Origin: Pseudolachnospira sp964507035
Lineage (GTDB): Bacteria > Bacillota > Clostridia > Lachnospirales > Lachnospiraceae
Reading direction: 5' to 3'
Assembly (NCBI GenBank): GCA_964507035.1
Contig: CAZDOQ010000032.1
Location: 1-14,678, forward strand
Length of the DNA: 14,678 nucleotides
Below the pieces are notes generated by a model that ran no database searches, was not told where the DNA came from, and was given only the letters and a program-made list of their open reading frames with translations. Below are positions 1 through 6,962 of the stretch, piece after piece. The stretch's first letter is position 1; every line of letters begins with the position of its first letter. The position numbers were made by a program, and so were the translations under genes.

Positions 1-163
1 TGCCCATCATGACGCCGGCGGTGAGCAGGCGGCCCAGGGCGGCGGTGACCACCGGACTGGTGTTGTGGCGCTGCCGGGCCTCCTCCGCCAGATCACGGGT
101 GGCGGCGGCAAAGGCGCGGATCTTTCCCTGGGCGGCGGTGGCCCGAATCATATAGTCATTCAT
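1..163 (-). CDS. hslO: Hsp33 redox-regulated chaperone (partial, N-terminal ~54 aa)
   Basis: Only the first 54 codons are in the window; the gene continues past position 1. The visible N-terminus (MNDYMIRATAAQGKIRAFAA, then TRDLAEEARQRHNTSPVVTAALGRL and a TAGVMMG segment) is typical of Hsp33, a cytoplasmic holdase. In the family, it is activated by oxidation and zinc release at C-terminal cysteines, which cannot be seen here. The ATG at 163-161 overlaps the TGA of the upstream methyltransferase gene (ATGA, 4 bases), with GGAG about 10 bases upstream, so the two are probably translationally coupled. Identification rests on the N-terminal motif alone, but it is characteristic. Confidence 0.88.
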   Translation of the reverse strand, partial: MNDYMIRATAAQGKIRAFAAATRDLAEEARQRHNTSPVVTAALGRLLTAGVMMG

Positions 164-912
164 TTTCCATTCTCCTTTGCAATATAATAGATTCTTGTGG
201 AACACTCGGAGGGTTCCCGGTCTGTGAAGGCTTCCAGGGCGGAGACAAATCTCAGGCCAGCCTCTCCCAGGGCCTTTTGGATCTGGTCCGGCTCCCAGGC
301 TTTCTGGAGATGGGTCTCCTCCTCTTTCCGGTACCGGCCGTCCTCCGCCTGTAAAAAAAGGATCAGCCGGTGTTCGTTCTCCCGGGACTCTTCCTCCCAG
401 ATGTTTTCCCAGATTAGGGTGTTCCCGTTCTGGGTCGCCACAATAGGCGCCTGGCGCAGCGGACTCCGGTACTCGGCGGCGGTGTTGCAGTCAAAGATGA
501 ACACCCCGCCCGGGTCCAGGTAGTTGTTGACCAGCCGGAACATCTGCACCAGATCCTCATACCGGGTCAGATAGTTGAGGGAATCGCAGACGCAGAAAGC
601 GGCGGCTACGGTGCCGTACAGCTCAAAGGAGCGCATGTCCTGACAGAGATAGAGGATATCATGGCCGGATTCCCATTTCTTTTCCATGGCTTCGGCCAGC
701 ATGTCCTCCGAGGCGTCCACTCCGATCATATCATATCCCCGGTCTGCCATCTCCTCGGTCATAGTCCCGGTGCCGCAGCCCAACTCCAGCAGCAGCCCAT
801 GGGAGATGCCGTTTCTTTTGAGCAGAGAGTCCAGATAGCCCGCCCACTGAGGGTAGGGGACATTGTTCATAAATTCATCGTAAACCTGCGCGAAGCCAGT
901 GTAAGCGTCCAA
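160..912 (-). CDS. Class I SAM-dependent methyltransferase
   Basis: A 250-residue soluble protein with a Rossmann-type methyltransferase fold. The SAM-binding motif I is ELGCGTGTM at residues 43-51. The acidic residue closing strand 2 is D66 (GVDAS). A CVCDSLNYL segment lies near 107-115, and the post-motif LDPGGVFIFD is at about 132-141. The N-terminus (YTGFAQVYDEFMNNVPYPQW) is the usual opening of Firmicutes methyltransferases found next to hslO, which supports starting here rather than at Met15. The start codon is TTG at 912-910 behind a good Shine-Dalgarno. The substrate cannot be told from sequence. It is the first gene of a minus-strand operon with hslO, driven by the promoter at 948-976. 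Confidence 0.9.
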   Translation of the reverse strand: MDAYTGFAQVYDEFMNNVPYPQWAGYLDSLLKRNGISHGLLLELGCGTGTMTEEMADRGYDMIGVDASEDMLAEAMEKKWESGHDILYLCQDMRSFELYGTVAAAFCVCDSLNYLTRYEDLVQMFRLVNNYLDPGGVFIFDCNTAAEYRSPLRQAPIVATQNGNTLIWENIWEEESRENEHRLILFLQAEDGRYRKEEETHLQKAWEPDQIQKALGEAGLRFVSALEAFTDREPSECSTRIYYIAKENGK

Positions 913-919
913 AGCGTCT

Positions 920-930
920 CTTCCTTTCCT
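920..930 (-). promoter_or_regulatory. Ribosome binding site supporting a TTG start
   Basis: On the minus strand the sequence AGGAAAGGAAG lies 7 bases before the TTG at 912. The nearest in-frame ATG is 14 codons further in, has no comparable purine tract and would delete the conserved FAQVYDEF segment. This decides the start of the methyltransferase. Confidence 0.7.
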
Positions 931-947
931 CTGTCATACTTCCCTCT

Positions 948-976
948 ATTATATCGGATGCAAATCTGTTTGTGAA
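948..976 (-). promoter_or_regulatory. Sigma-A promoter for the methyltransferase-hslO operon
   Basis: Read on the minus strand there is TTCACA (-35, one mismatch to TTGACA), a 17-base spacer and a perfect TATAAT (-10). It lies about 35 bases upstream of the TTG start. The match and spacing are good enough to call without other data. Confidence 0.75.
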
Positions 977-1066
977 CCGGCAAATTTTCCGGGGAAGAAG
1001 TTGAGTACGGGGCTTTCCGTGTTTTTTTCGGATTCTTTAAGGTTTTGTGAAGATTGATTCCTCGCA

Positions 1067-1096
1067 TTGCCAGCGGGAGGGATTTCGTGGTACAAT
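1067..1096 (+). promoter_or_regulatory. Sigma-A promoter for the charged membrane protein
   Basis: TTGCCA (-35, one mismatch) and TACAAT (-10, one mismatch) are separated by 18 bases and lie about 45 bases upstream of the ATG at 1142. It is divergent from the minus-strand promoter at 948-976; the two share a roughly 90-base intergenic core with no other feature I can support. Confidence 0.6.
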
Positions 1097-1141
1097 GGCC
1101 CACGTACAGGCGAGAAGCGTTTTTGAGGAGGTGCTTGTGGG

Positions 1142-2068
1142 ATGAACGCCCGATATAAAGAAGAGGAAGATTTATTATGGGAGGCTGCGGAGGATGAACC
1201 AAAATCATCCGGCAGCAGATCCTTTGCAAAAGAAGATGATTGGTATTATGACCTGGAGGCTGAGGAGCGGACCCACCTGGGCAATGAGGTGTACCGGTAT
1301 CTGGAGGACAGCGATTACCGGAAAGAAGCCCAGAGACGCCGGTCCGGCCAGTTCTATGGAACGGACCAGGAGAGAACCCAGCGGTACCGGGAACGGTACA
1401 GTTACGAGGAGGAGCCGGTGGAAAGCCGTCCCAAACGGCGGCATGAGGAGGACGGGGAGAGAAGCAACCGGTTCCGGAAACAGTACGAGCGGGACCGGGA
1501 AAGCCGAAGCCGTTCCCGGTCGGGTCAGGCCCGGAAACAGGTGAAAAAAGTGACCAAGACCAAAACCGTCCGGAGGGAAGAGCGCCGGACGGTTTCCCGG
1601 GTGCTGAAGGTGGTCACCTCCCTGCTCCGCTATGTGACGGTGGTGCTGCTGCTGGTCTCAGCGGCCCAGGTGGCGGCGGCTTTCTGGAGCAACAAAACGG
1701 CTCTGGGCCGGATCAGTTCCCTGGTGGAAGAGCAGAATATAGGGCTGGCCCTGTTTTTGGCCGTGGGTATTTTTCTGACGGTGTTCTGCCTGGTGGGGGC
1801 CATCTGGGCCCTGTCCCGGCGGAATCTGGGGGACATGGACCGGGTGCTGTATTTTGACACAGGCCGGGGGTTGACCATTCTGTTGCTGATGGGCGTTGTG
1901 AGCCTGCTTGCCAGCTGGCTGACCCCTATTCTGCCGGAAACCACGCCCAGCACCACCGGCGGCGCCATTCAGGCAGTCCGGGTGCTGGGCGGCTGCTCCG
2001 GCACGCTGATTCCGTTCTGCGTGGCCGGCGTCATCTGCTGCGTGGCCCGGAAGCTGATGCGGTATTGA
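1142..2068 (+). CDS. Hypothetical membrane protein with long charged N-terminal region
   Basis: A 308-residue protein with two unlike halves. Residues 1-150 are extremely polar, rich in E, R, K, S and Y, with an SRSRSRS run near 121-127 and basic KKVTKTKTVRREERR at about 135-149; this half is probably disordered or cytoplasmic. Residues about 155-182, 200-224, 242-264 and 278-301 form four hydrophobic segments. There is no signal peptide; the basic stretch just before the first helix suggests the N-terminus is inside. GAGGAGG lies about 10 bases before the ATG, supporting this start. It is monocistronic, between its own promoter and the terminator at 2123-2159. I recognise no family. Membrane anchoring is inferred from hydrophobicity only. 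Confidence 0.8.
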   Translation: MNARYKEEEDLLWEAAEDEPKSSGSRSFAKEDDWYYDLEAEERTHLGNEVYRYLEDSDYRKEAQRRRSGQFYGTDQERTQRYRERYSYEEEPVESRPKRRHEEDGERSNRFRKQYERDRESRSRSRSGQARKQVKKVTKTKTVRREERRTVSRVLKVVTSLLRYVTVVLLLVSAAQVAAAFWSNKTALGRISSLVEEQNIGLALFLAVGIFLTVFCLVGAIWALSRRNLGDMDRVLYFDTGRGLTILLLMGVVSLLASWLTPILPETTPSTTGGAIQAVRVLGGCSGTLIPFCVAGVICCVARKLMRY

Positions 2069-2122
2069 TGGCATGGGGAAGGGGACATGCCCCCTATGAT
2101 ACAGAATACAACGTGACAGGGA

Positions 2123-2159
2123 AAGAAGATCCGGCCAGCAGACCGGTTCTTCTTTTTTT
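2123..2159 (+). terminator. Intrinsic terminator after the membrane protein
   Basis: A 12-base stem (AAGAAGATCCGG with CCGGTTCTTCTT, one mismatch) and 8-base loop lead into a run of seven Ts. It sits 55 bases after the stop at 2068 and separates this gene from the sigma-54 operon. Confidence 0.85.
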
Positions 2160-2204
2160 GCCGTAAAATCAAGCCCCGCCCAGCATGCGCACACTGTGTT
2201 TACG

Positions 2205-2222
2205 GGTGTCCAGTGGAACACC
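2205..2222. promoter_or_regulatory. Inverted repeat, candidate enhancer (UAS) of the sigma-54 activator
   Basis: GGTGTCCAGTGGAACACC is a dyad with matching outer GGTGT/ACACC arms and an inner C/G pair. It lies roughly 100-115 bases upstream of the predicted sigma-54 transcription start, the usual distance for an enhancer bound by a Fis-type activator. The assignment to the activator at 3688-5541 is inference. Confidence 0.4.
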
Positions 2223-2242
2223 TGTTACAGAAAATGTGACAG
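2222..2242. promoter_or_regulatory. Second inverted repeat, candidate enhancer (UAS)
   Basis: CTGTTACA, 5 bases (GAAAA), TGTGACAG: 8-base arms with a single mismatch, directly abutting the first dyad and about 80-100 bases upstream of the predicted start. The two dyads are one helical-scale block, as expected for cooperative binding by an oligomerising activator. Confidence 0.42.
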
Positions 2243-2293
2243 ACCGGACGGCGAAACGCCGGATCATTTGGCGGAAAAACGCGGAAAATAAAG

Positions 2294-2310
2294 TTGGCAT
2301 CGTTTTTGCT
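2294..2310 (+). promoter_or_regulatory. Sigma-54 (-24/-12) promoter
   Basis: TTGGCATCGTTTTTGCT matches the sigma-54 consensus TTGGCAC-N5-TTGCW closely. The invariant GG is at 2296-2297 and the GC at 2308-2309, with exactly the required 10 bases between them. The predicted start is near 2321, with the RBS (AGGAGG, about 2348-2353) and ATG (2362) downstream. The third gene boundary away, the operon encodes a GAFTGA-bearing sigma-54 activator, which strongly supports this reading. I see no competing sigma-A promoter here. Confidence 0.8.
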
Positions 2311-2361
2311 TCTTATTATTTCTGGAATTCCCAAAAAGATTTTTTATAGGAGGAGAGAGAA

Positions 2362-3573
2362 ATGAGTGAAACAACCCGCAAGAAGAGGAAGTTTTTTGAA
2401 ATCGCCAATAAAAACTTTATCATGCTCTTTATTGCCTACACCATCATCTGCGTGGCCCATTCCATGACCCAGGCCACTTCCAGCACAGGCTGGAGCAACA
2501 TGGGGATGGACATGGCTGTCATCGGCGTCATCTCCGGAATCCAGAGCTGGGCGGCCTTTGTGATCCGGCCGTTTTCCGCCCCCATTGTGGATCGGGGCAA
2601 CAAAAAGAAGATTTACCTGGCGGCGGTGGCGCTGTTTACGGTGGTGATCTTCATGTATGCCCAGAGCATGGTGGACACCGCCTGGGCTATTCCTACCAAA
2701 ATCATTCACGGCATTGCCTGGACTTTTATCTCCACAGTGACGGCTGTGACCTTAAGCGAGTATGTCCCCCGGGAGGACTATGGCACGGCCCTGGGATTCT
2801 TCATGGTTTCCCAGATGATCGCCTCCGCCATCTCCCAGCCCATTGCCTTTGAACTGGCCAACCGGTTCAACTACCACATGATGTTCCTGATCTTTGGTGT
2901 GGTGGCGGCCGTGGGCTGCGCCCTGGTGCTGTTCACATCCCCCACCAAGACGCCGGAGCGCCATGGCTCCATGTTCAGCGACATCAAGCTGAACAACCTG
3001 TTCGCCAAAGAGGCGGTGATGCCCATGATCATCAACGTGGCATACCAGGGAAGCCGCAGCGGCATCACGGTGTTTATGGCTGCTTTTGCCCTGGATGAAC
3101 TGGGGCTGGCCAATATCGGCCTCTTTTCCACCTTTGCTTCCTTCACCGGCTGGGTGGCCCGTCCGTTCTTGGGAACCCTGCTGGATAAGAAGGGGACCAA
3201 GGTAACCTTGATTCCCGCCGGTATCACCTTTGCTCTGGGTCTGCTGTGCCTGACCATGGCCCAAAACCTGGCCTGGTTCTGCGCCGCCGGTATTCTCATT
3301 GGCTTTGGCCAGAACGGCATCAGCCCGGTACTGATGGCCATTTCCATGCGGACGGTGCCGGAGGACCGGAAAGCGGCGGGCAACTCCACCAATTACCTGG
3401 GCATGGACATTGGAAGCGCCATCGCCACCTCTGTGGGCGGCTTGATCGTCTCCATCTTTGGCTACCGGGCAGGCTTTGCGGCCTTCATGGCGCCGGTGCT
3501 GTTGGCTACCCTGTTGGCGGCCTGGTATCTGGGACGCATTGAGGCTAGAGAGAAGCAGGCTGCGGCGGGCTGA
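2362..3573 (+). CDS. MFS transporter
   Basis: A 403-residue integral membrane protein of major facilitator type with about 12 helices. The motif A loop between helices 2 and 3 is visible as RPFSAPIVDRGNKKK (residues 69-83), and a second copy between helices 8 and 9 as RPFLGTLLDKKGTK (267-280). A hydrophilic linker (about 194-215) separates the two six-helix halves. The N-terminus is basic and cytoplasmic. A strong AGGAGG RBS precedes the ATG. It is the first gene behind the sigma-54 promoter, so it is probably induced by the activator encoded next. The substrate is not evident: metabolite uptake fits the hydrolases downstream, but export cannot be excluded. Confidence 0.9.
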   Translation: MSETTRKKRKFFEIANKNFIMLFIAYTIICVAHSMTQATSSTGWSNMGMDMAVIGVISGIQSWAAFVIRPFSAPIVDRGNKKKIYLAAVALFTVVIFMYAQSMVDTAWAIPTKIIHGIAWTFISTVTAVTLSEYVPREDYGTALGFFMVSQMIASAISQPIAFELANRFNYHMMFLIFGVVAAVGCALVLFTSPTKTPERHGSMFSDIKLNNLFAKEAVMPMIINVAYQGSRSGITVFMAAFALDELGLANIGLFSTFASFTGWVARPFLGTLLDKKGTKVTLIPAGITFALGLLCLTMAQNLAWFCAAGILIGFGQNGISPVLMAISMRTVPEDRKAAGNSTNYLGMDIGSAIATSVGGLIVSIFGYRAGFAAFMAPVLLATLLAAWYLGRIEAREKQAAAG

Positions 3574-3630
3574 GAAACACCGGAAGACAAACGGGGCGCA
3601 TCCATGGTATGATTTCCAAGAAGCAAAAAA

Positions 3631-3662
3631 ACCGGGGGCAGTGGGGCAGCCCCGCTCCCGGT
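3631..3662. other. Strong GC-rich hairpin between MFS gene and regulator gene
   Basis: The outer stem ACCGGGGGC/GCTCCCGGT (9 pairs, one G-U) is followed by an AGT bulge and an inner GGGG/CCCC stem with a CAG loop. On the plus strand no T-run follows, so it is not a normal terminator for the operon. Read on the minus strand it is followed by seven Ts and would act as an intrinsic terminator. In the operon it may stabilise or process the upstream mRNA and set different levels for transporter and regulator (inference). Confidence 0.6.
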
Positions 3663-3687
3663 CCTGATCAGATGCCAAGGAGGTCAT

Positions 3688-5541
3688 ATGGAAGAGAAGA
3701 ATATCACCATCATTGCCTCGGACCTGTTGGGCGCAGAAAAGGCCCAGAAGGTGGTCCGGTCTATGCAGGCCAACTGCCGGGTGCTGTTTGCATCCCTGGA
3801 GGACTTGCCAAGGGTGGCCAAAAGCCAGGTGGAGCAGGGCGCCAGGGTGCTGATCGCCTTTGGCATGTTTGCTAAGATTGTCCGTCAGAGCGTGGACGTG
3901 CCGGTGATCATGGTGGACCTGAGGCCGGAGGACGTGCTGGACGGGATCCAGCAGGCGGCGGAACTGGGCAAGCGGGTAGCCATTGTGGGGTTCCGGAAGG
4001 TGCTGCGGGATGTGTTCCGGATCCGGAGGCTGCTTTCGGTGGAACTGGTGGATATCCCCACGGTGATGCCGGAGAAGATGCCGGATGTGCTGAAGATCCT
4101 GCGGCCGGACGATGTGCTGGTAGCCGGTTACTATCAGTTGCAGGTGGCCAAGCCCCTGGGAATCCGCACGGTGCTGGTGAAGCCCCGGGATGAGGAGATT
4201 GCCAAGGCCATCTCCATGGCCCGGTCCTACCTGGAGCAAAAGCAAGACGCGGCGGAGGAAAATGCCCCTCTGCTGGAGTCTTCTGTGTACGCCTCCCTGA
4301 CCGTGGACTGCGCCGGAAACATTGTGATGATGAACCGCCTGGCTGCCGAGTATCTAGGGGTAAGCCAGCTGACGGCGGTCTCCTTCTCTATGGAGGAGGT
4401 CTGCCCCCAGTTTACCCGGATCACAGACGTGATCACCAAGCGGCAGGCGTATCTGAACCAGATTGCCCGGATTGAGGACAAGATTTTTCTGTACCACGCG
4501 GAGCCCATGTTCCGGGGGCAGGAGTTGGAGGGAGTGATGGTGATCTTCCAGGACGTGAACACGGTCCTGGGAGCGGAGGCCAGCATCCGCCGGAAGCTGA
4601 CGGAGAAGGCCAACCGGGCCCAGTACACCCTGGACTCCATCCACGGCCACAGCCCCTGTATGACCCAGGTGCTGAAGCTGGCCCTCAAATACTCCAAGGC
4701 GGACGAGACGGTGCTGATCCTGGGGGAAACCGGCGTGGGCAAGGAACTGTTTGCCCAGGGGATTCACCGGGCCAGCGGCCGGAAGGACGGCCCCTTTGTG
4801 GCGGTGAACTGCGCCTCTCTCCCGGAAACCATTCTGGAGAGCGAACTGTTCGGCTATGTCAAGGGCGCTTTTACCGGAGCGGACCGGGACGGCAAGCGGG
4901 GGCTCTTTGAGAACGCCCACACTGGCACCATTTTTCTGGATGAGATTGGGGAGATCTCCCTGGCCCTCCAGGGAAAGCTGCTGCGGGTTCTCCAGGAGCA
5001 CAGCATTCGCCGGGTGAGAGGAGAAAAGCCGATTCCGGTGGATATCCGGGTGATTGCCGCCACCAACCGGGACCTGGTGGCCATGGTCCGGGAGGGAACG
5101 TTCCGCAGCGACCTGTATTTCCGGCTCAATGTGCTGGAACTGCAGATCCCGCCTCTGCGGCAGCGGCGGCAGGACATTGTGCTGCTGGCGGAAGAATTTT
5201 TGGAGGAGGCGTCTCTGCGGGACAGCCGGGATTACCGTTTTTCCCCGGAGGCCAAGGCGGCCATGCTCCGGTACCGGTGGCCCGGCAATATCCGGGAACT
5301 CCAGAACCTGGTGCGCCGGGTGACGGTGATCAGCGATTCGGCGAAGATCGGGGAGGACCTGGTGGAAGCCTATATCCGGGAAAACATTGGTCTTTGCCCG
5401 ACGGAGGAGCAGGAGAAAGGGCCTTTCTACACATTGGAGGAGGCCATGGCCCTGGCGGGAAATAACAAGAAGCGGGCGGCGGAGATCCTGGGCGTGAGCC
5501 GGACCACTCTATACCGCATGTTGGAACGGAAGGAGTCTTAA
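3688..5541 (+). CDS. PrpR-type sigma-54-dependent transcriptional activator
   Basis: A 617-residue enhancer-binding protein. Residues about 1-185 resemble the PrpR_N ligand-sensing domain (propionate-catabolism-activator type). Residues about 195-300 are PAS-like. The AAA+ domain spans about 312-555, with Walker A GETGVGKE (346-353), the sigma-54 contact loop GAFTGA (393-398), Walker B TIFLDEIGEI (414-423), arginines in FRSDLYFRL (472-480) and the sensor II motif WPGNIRELQN (531-540). A Fis-type HTH ends the protein (NNKKRAAEILGVSRTTLYRM, 592-611). All motifs for ATP hydrolysis and sigma-54 remodelling are intact. There is a perfect AAGGAGG RBS. It lies inside the operon it presumably activates, giving positive autoregulation. 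The ligand is unknown; in the family, small organic acids or their CoA/condensation products are typical. Confidence 0.93.
   Translation: MEEKNITIIASDLLGAEKAQKVVRSMQANCRVLFASLEDLPRVAKSQVEQGARVLIAFGMFAKIVRQSVDVPVIMVDLRPEDVLDGIQQAAELGKRVAIVGFRKVLRDVFRIRRLLSVELVDIPTVMPEKMPDVLKILRPDDVLVAGYYQLQVAKPLGIRTVLVKPRDEEIAKAISMARSYLEQKQDAAEENAPLLESSVYASLTVDCAGNIVMMNRLAAEYLGVSQLTAVSFSMEEVCPQFTRITDVITKRQAYLNQIARIEDKIFLYHAEPMFRGQELEGVMVIFQDVNTVLGAEASIRRKLTEKANRAQYTLDSIHGHSPCMTQVLKLALKYSKADETVLILGETGVGKELFAQGIHRASGRKDGPFVAVNCASLPETILESELFGYVKGAFTGADRDGKRGLFENAHTGTIFLDEIGEISLALQGKLLRVLQEHSIRRVRGEKPIPVDIRVIAATNRDLVAMVREGTFRSDLYFRLNVLELQIPPLRQRRQDIVLLAEEFLEEASLRDSRDYRFSPEAKAAMLRYRWPGNIRELQNLVRRVTVISDSAKIGEDLVEAYIRENIGLCPTEEQEKGPFYTLEEAMALAGNNKKRAAEILGVSRTTLYRMLERKES
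5528..5535 (+). promoter_or_regulatory. RBS supporting a TTG start for the permease
   Basis: GGAAGGAG lies within the last codons of the activator gene, 7 bases before the TTG at 5543, which itself starts one base after the TAA. This suggests translational reinitiation. Confidence 0.65.
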
Positions 5542-5542
5542 T

Positions 5543-6841
5543 TTGCTTAATACCGTACTGTTTTTTGGATGTATCATCCTGGCACTGGTGATCGGTACCA
5601 AACTCAAGATCAACATTGGCCTTGTGGCTCTGGCCTTTGCCTTCCTCTTGGGCACCACAGCCGGCGGCCTCACCGCCAATGGGGTGGTGAACCTGTTCCC
5701 AGTGACCTTGTTCTTTAACTTTTTGATGGCTACGTTCCTGTTTGGCTTTGCCGGTTGCAACGGCACCCTGAAAAAGGTGGCGGAGCACCTGCTCTACGCC
5801 TGCCGGAATGTAGGCTGGATGCTGGAGCTTTTGTTCTTTCTGGTCACCACCCTGGTGGCCGGGCTGGGAGCCAGTGGGGCGGCGCCGTTCTTCATGTCCG
5901 CCATCTGCTTCAGTCTGGCGGCCCAGGCGGGGATTCACCCGCTGCTGGTGCCGGTGGCGGTCTGGACGGCCTCCATGGTGGGAGGCGGCGTCCCTTGGTC
6001 CTCCGGCTATGCCACCAACGTGGGACAGTTGGAAATCTACTACGACGTGACCACCGCCTCCGGCTATGTGACGGACTTTTTCCTCTACCGGGCGGTGTTT
6101 TATACCATCCTGTATGTGGTCATGTTCCTGGTCTTAAAAGGCTACCGGGTCAAAAAGACCACGTACCGGATGGAAAAGCCGGAGCCCTTTGATGAAAAGC
6201 AGCGGCTGACTTTGGGGATCATTCTGGGGATCATTGCCCTGATTATGGTTCCGGCAGCGCTGGAGCTGATCATTCCCAACCCGGTGACCGGATGGCTCAC
6301 CACCAAGTGCAGCTTCCAGTTTTTGGCGGCCATCGGCATTTTGCTGAATATCCTCTGGAAGACGGCCCCCTATGACGAGGTGCTGCGCCACCGGATTCCC
6401 TGGGACACGCTGCTGATGCTGTCCCTCACCGGCGTGTACATGGCGCTGGCCAACGACATGGGGATTGTCACCTACATGTCGGATCTGCTCCAGAGCACCA
6501 TTCCGGCCGTTCTGATTATTCCGGGGATTGTGCTGATCATGTGCGTGCTCAGCTTCTTTGTCTCCGGCGGCGTGATTGTCCCCATGATGCTGCCGTTGCT
6601 TTCGGTGCTCTCCGCTGCTTCCGGCGCCTCTGTCTCGGCCATCTACTGCGCCACCCAGATGGGGCTTACCGCCAGCAGCATCAGCCCCTTTTCTCAGGGC
6701 GGGGCGGCGGCCCTCACCGGCTGCGCAGACGAGGATATGCGGAAGCAGCTGCTGAAGCAGCAGACCATCCTCTCCGGGGTCTTTACTGGGGTAATGGTGG
6801 TGGTGGCGGCTCTGGGCGGCTTCTCCATGCTGGCGGGATAA
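5543..6841 (+). CDS. MatC-like / ion-transporter-superfamily permease
   Basis: A 432-residue, highly hydrophobic protein of roughly 10-12 helices. The N-terminus (FFGCIILALVIGTKLKINIG, then LVALAFAFLLG) resembles the MatC_N dicarboxylate-carrier family of the SLC13/ArsB ion transporter superfamily. A re-entrant-like segment follows in each half: GLGASGAAPFFMSA (107-120) with MVGGGVPWSSGYATN (145-159), and TQMGLTASSISPFSQGG near the end. The start is TTG with a good RBS. It directly follows the sigma-54 activator, so the operon encodes two unrelated transporters. An organic anion such as a dicarboxylate is the likely cargo by family; this is inference, as no substrate-specific residues are known to me. 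Confidence 0.82.
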   Translation: MLNTVLFFGCIILALVIGTKLKINIGLVALAFAFLLGTTAGGLTANGVVNLFPVTLFFNFLMATFLFGFAGCNGTLKKVAEHLLYACRNVGWMLELLFFLVTTLVAGLGASGAAPFFMSAICFSLAAQAGIHPLLVPVAVWTASMVGGGVPWSSGYATNVGQLEIYYDVTTASGYVTDFFLYRAVFYTILYVVMFLVLKGYRVKKTTYRMEKPEPFDEKQRLTLGIILGIIALIMVPAALELIIPNPVTGWLTTKCSFQFLAAIGILLNILWKTAPYDEVLRHRIPWDTLLMLSLTGVYMALANDMGIVTYMSDLLQSTIPAVLIIPGIVLIMCVLSFFVSGGVIVPMMLPLLSVLSAASGASVSAIYCATQMGLTASSISPFSQGGAAALTGCADEDMRKQLLKQQTILSGVFTGVMVVVAALGGFSMLAG

Positions 6842-6847
6842 AGGAAA

Positions 6848-6943
6848 CTTTCATGCCCGCTGGCGCGGGCACTACAAACCATGAAAGCCCTCGGATTGCT
6901 CCGTGCTTGCGCACTCCCGCAACCGGGCTCAGAGTAAATACTC
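6848..6943. repeat. Structured intergenic element: three consecutive stem-loops
   Basis: Nearly the whole 121-base gap folds. CTTTCATG (6848-6855) pairs perfectly with CATGAAAG (6880-6887), with GCCCGC/GCGGGC nested inside. AGCCC (6886-6890) pairs with GGGCT (6925-6929), with inner TTGC/GCAA and an apical GTGC/GCAC. GAGT/ACTC forms a small third hairpin (6932-6943). There is no T-run, so it is not a standard terminator. It could be a dispersed palindromic repeat or an RNA-processing/stabilising element. Confidence 0.6.
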
Positions 6944-6947
6944 GAAT

Positions 6948-6953
6948 AAGGAG
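6948..6953 (+). promoter_or_regulatory. RBS supporting a TTG start for the serine hydrolase
   Basis: AAGGAG lies 9 bases before the TTG at 6963, immediately after the third hairpin, leaving the RBS unpaired. No ATG in this frame near the N-terminus has a better site. Confidence 0.6.
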
Positions 6954-6962
6954 TGACAGATT

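Noticed and set aside
2752..4245. A long minus-strand open frame (497 codons) opposite the MFS and activator genes
   Set aside because: Composition is His/Gln/Gly-rich in the way typical of antisense frames of GC-rich genes, with no RBS or domain; both opposite genes are clearly real.
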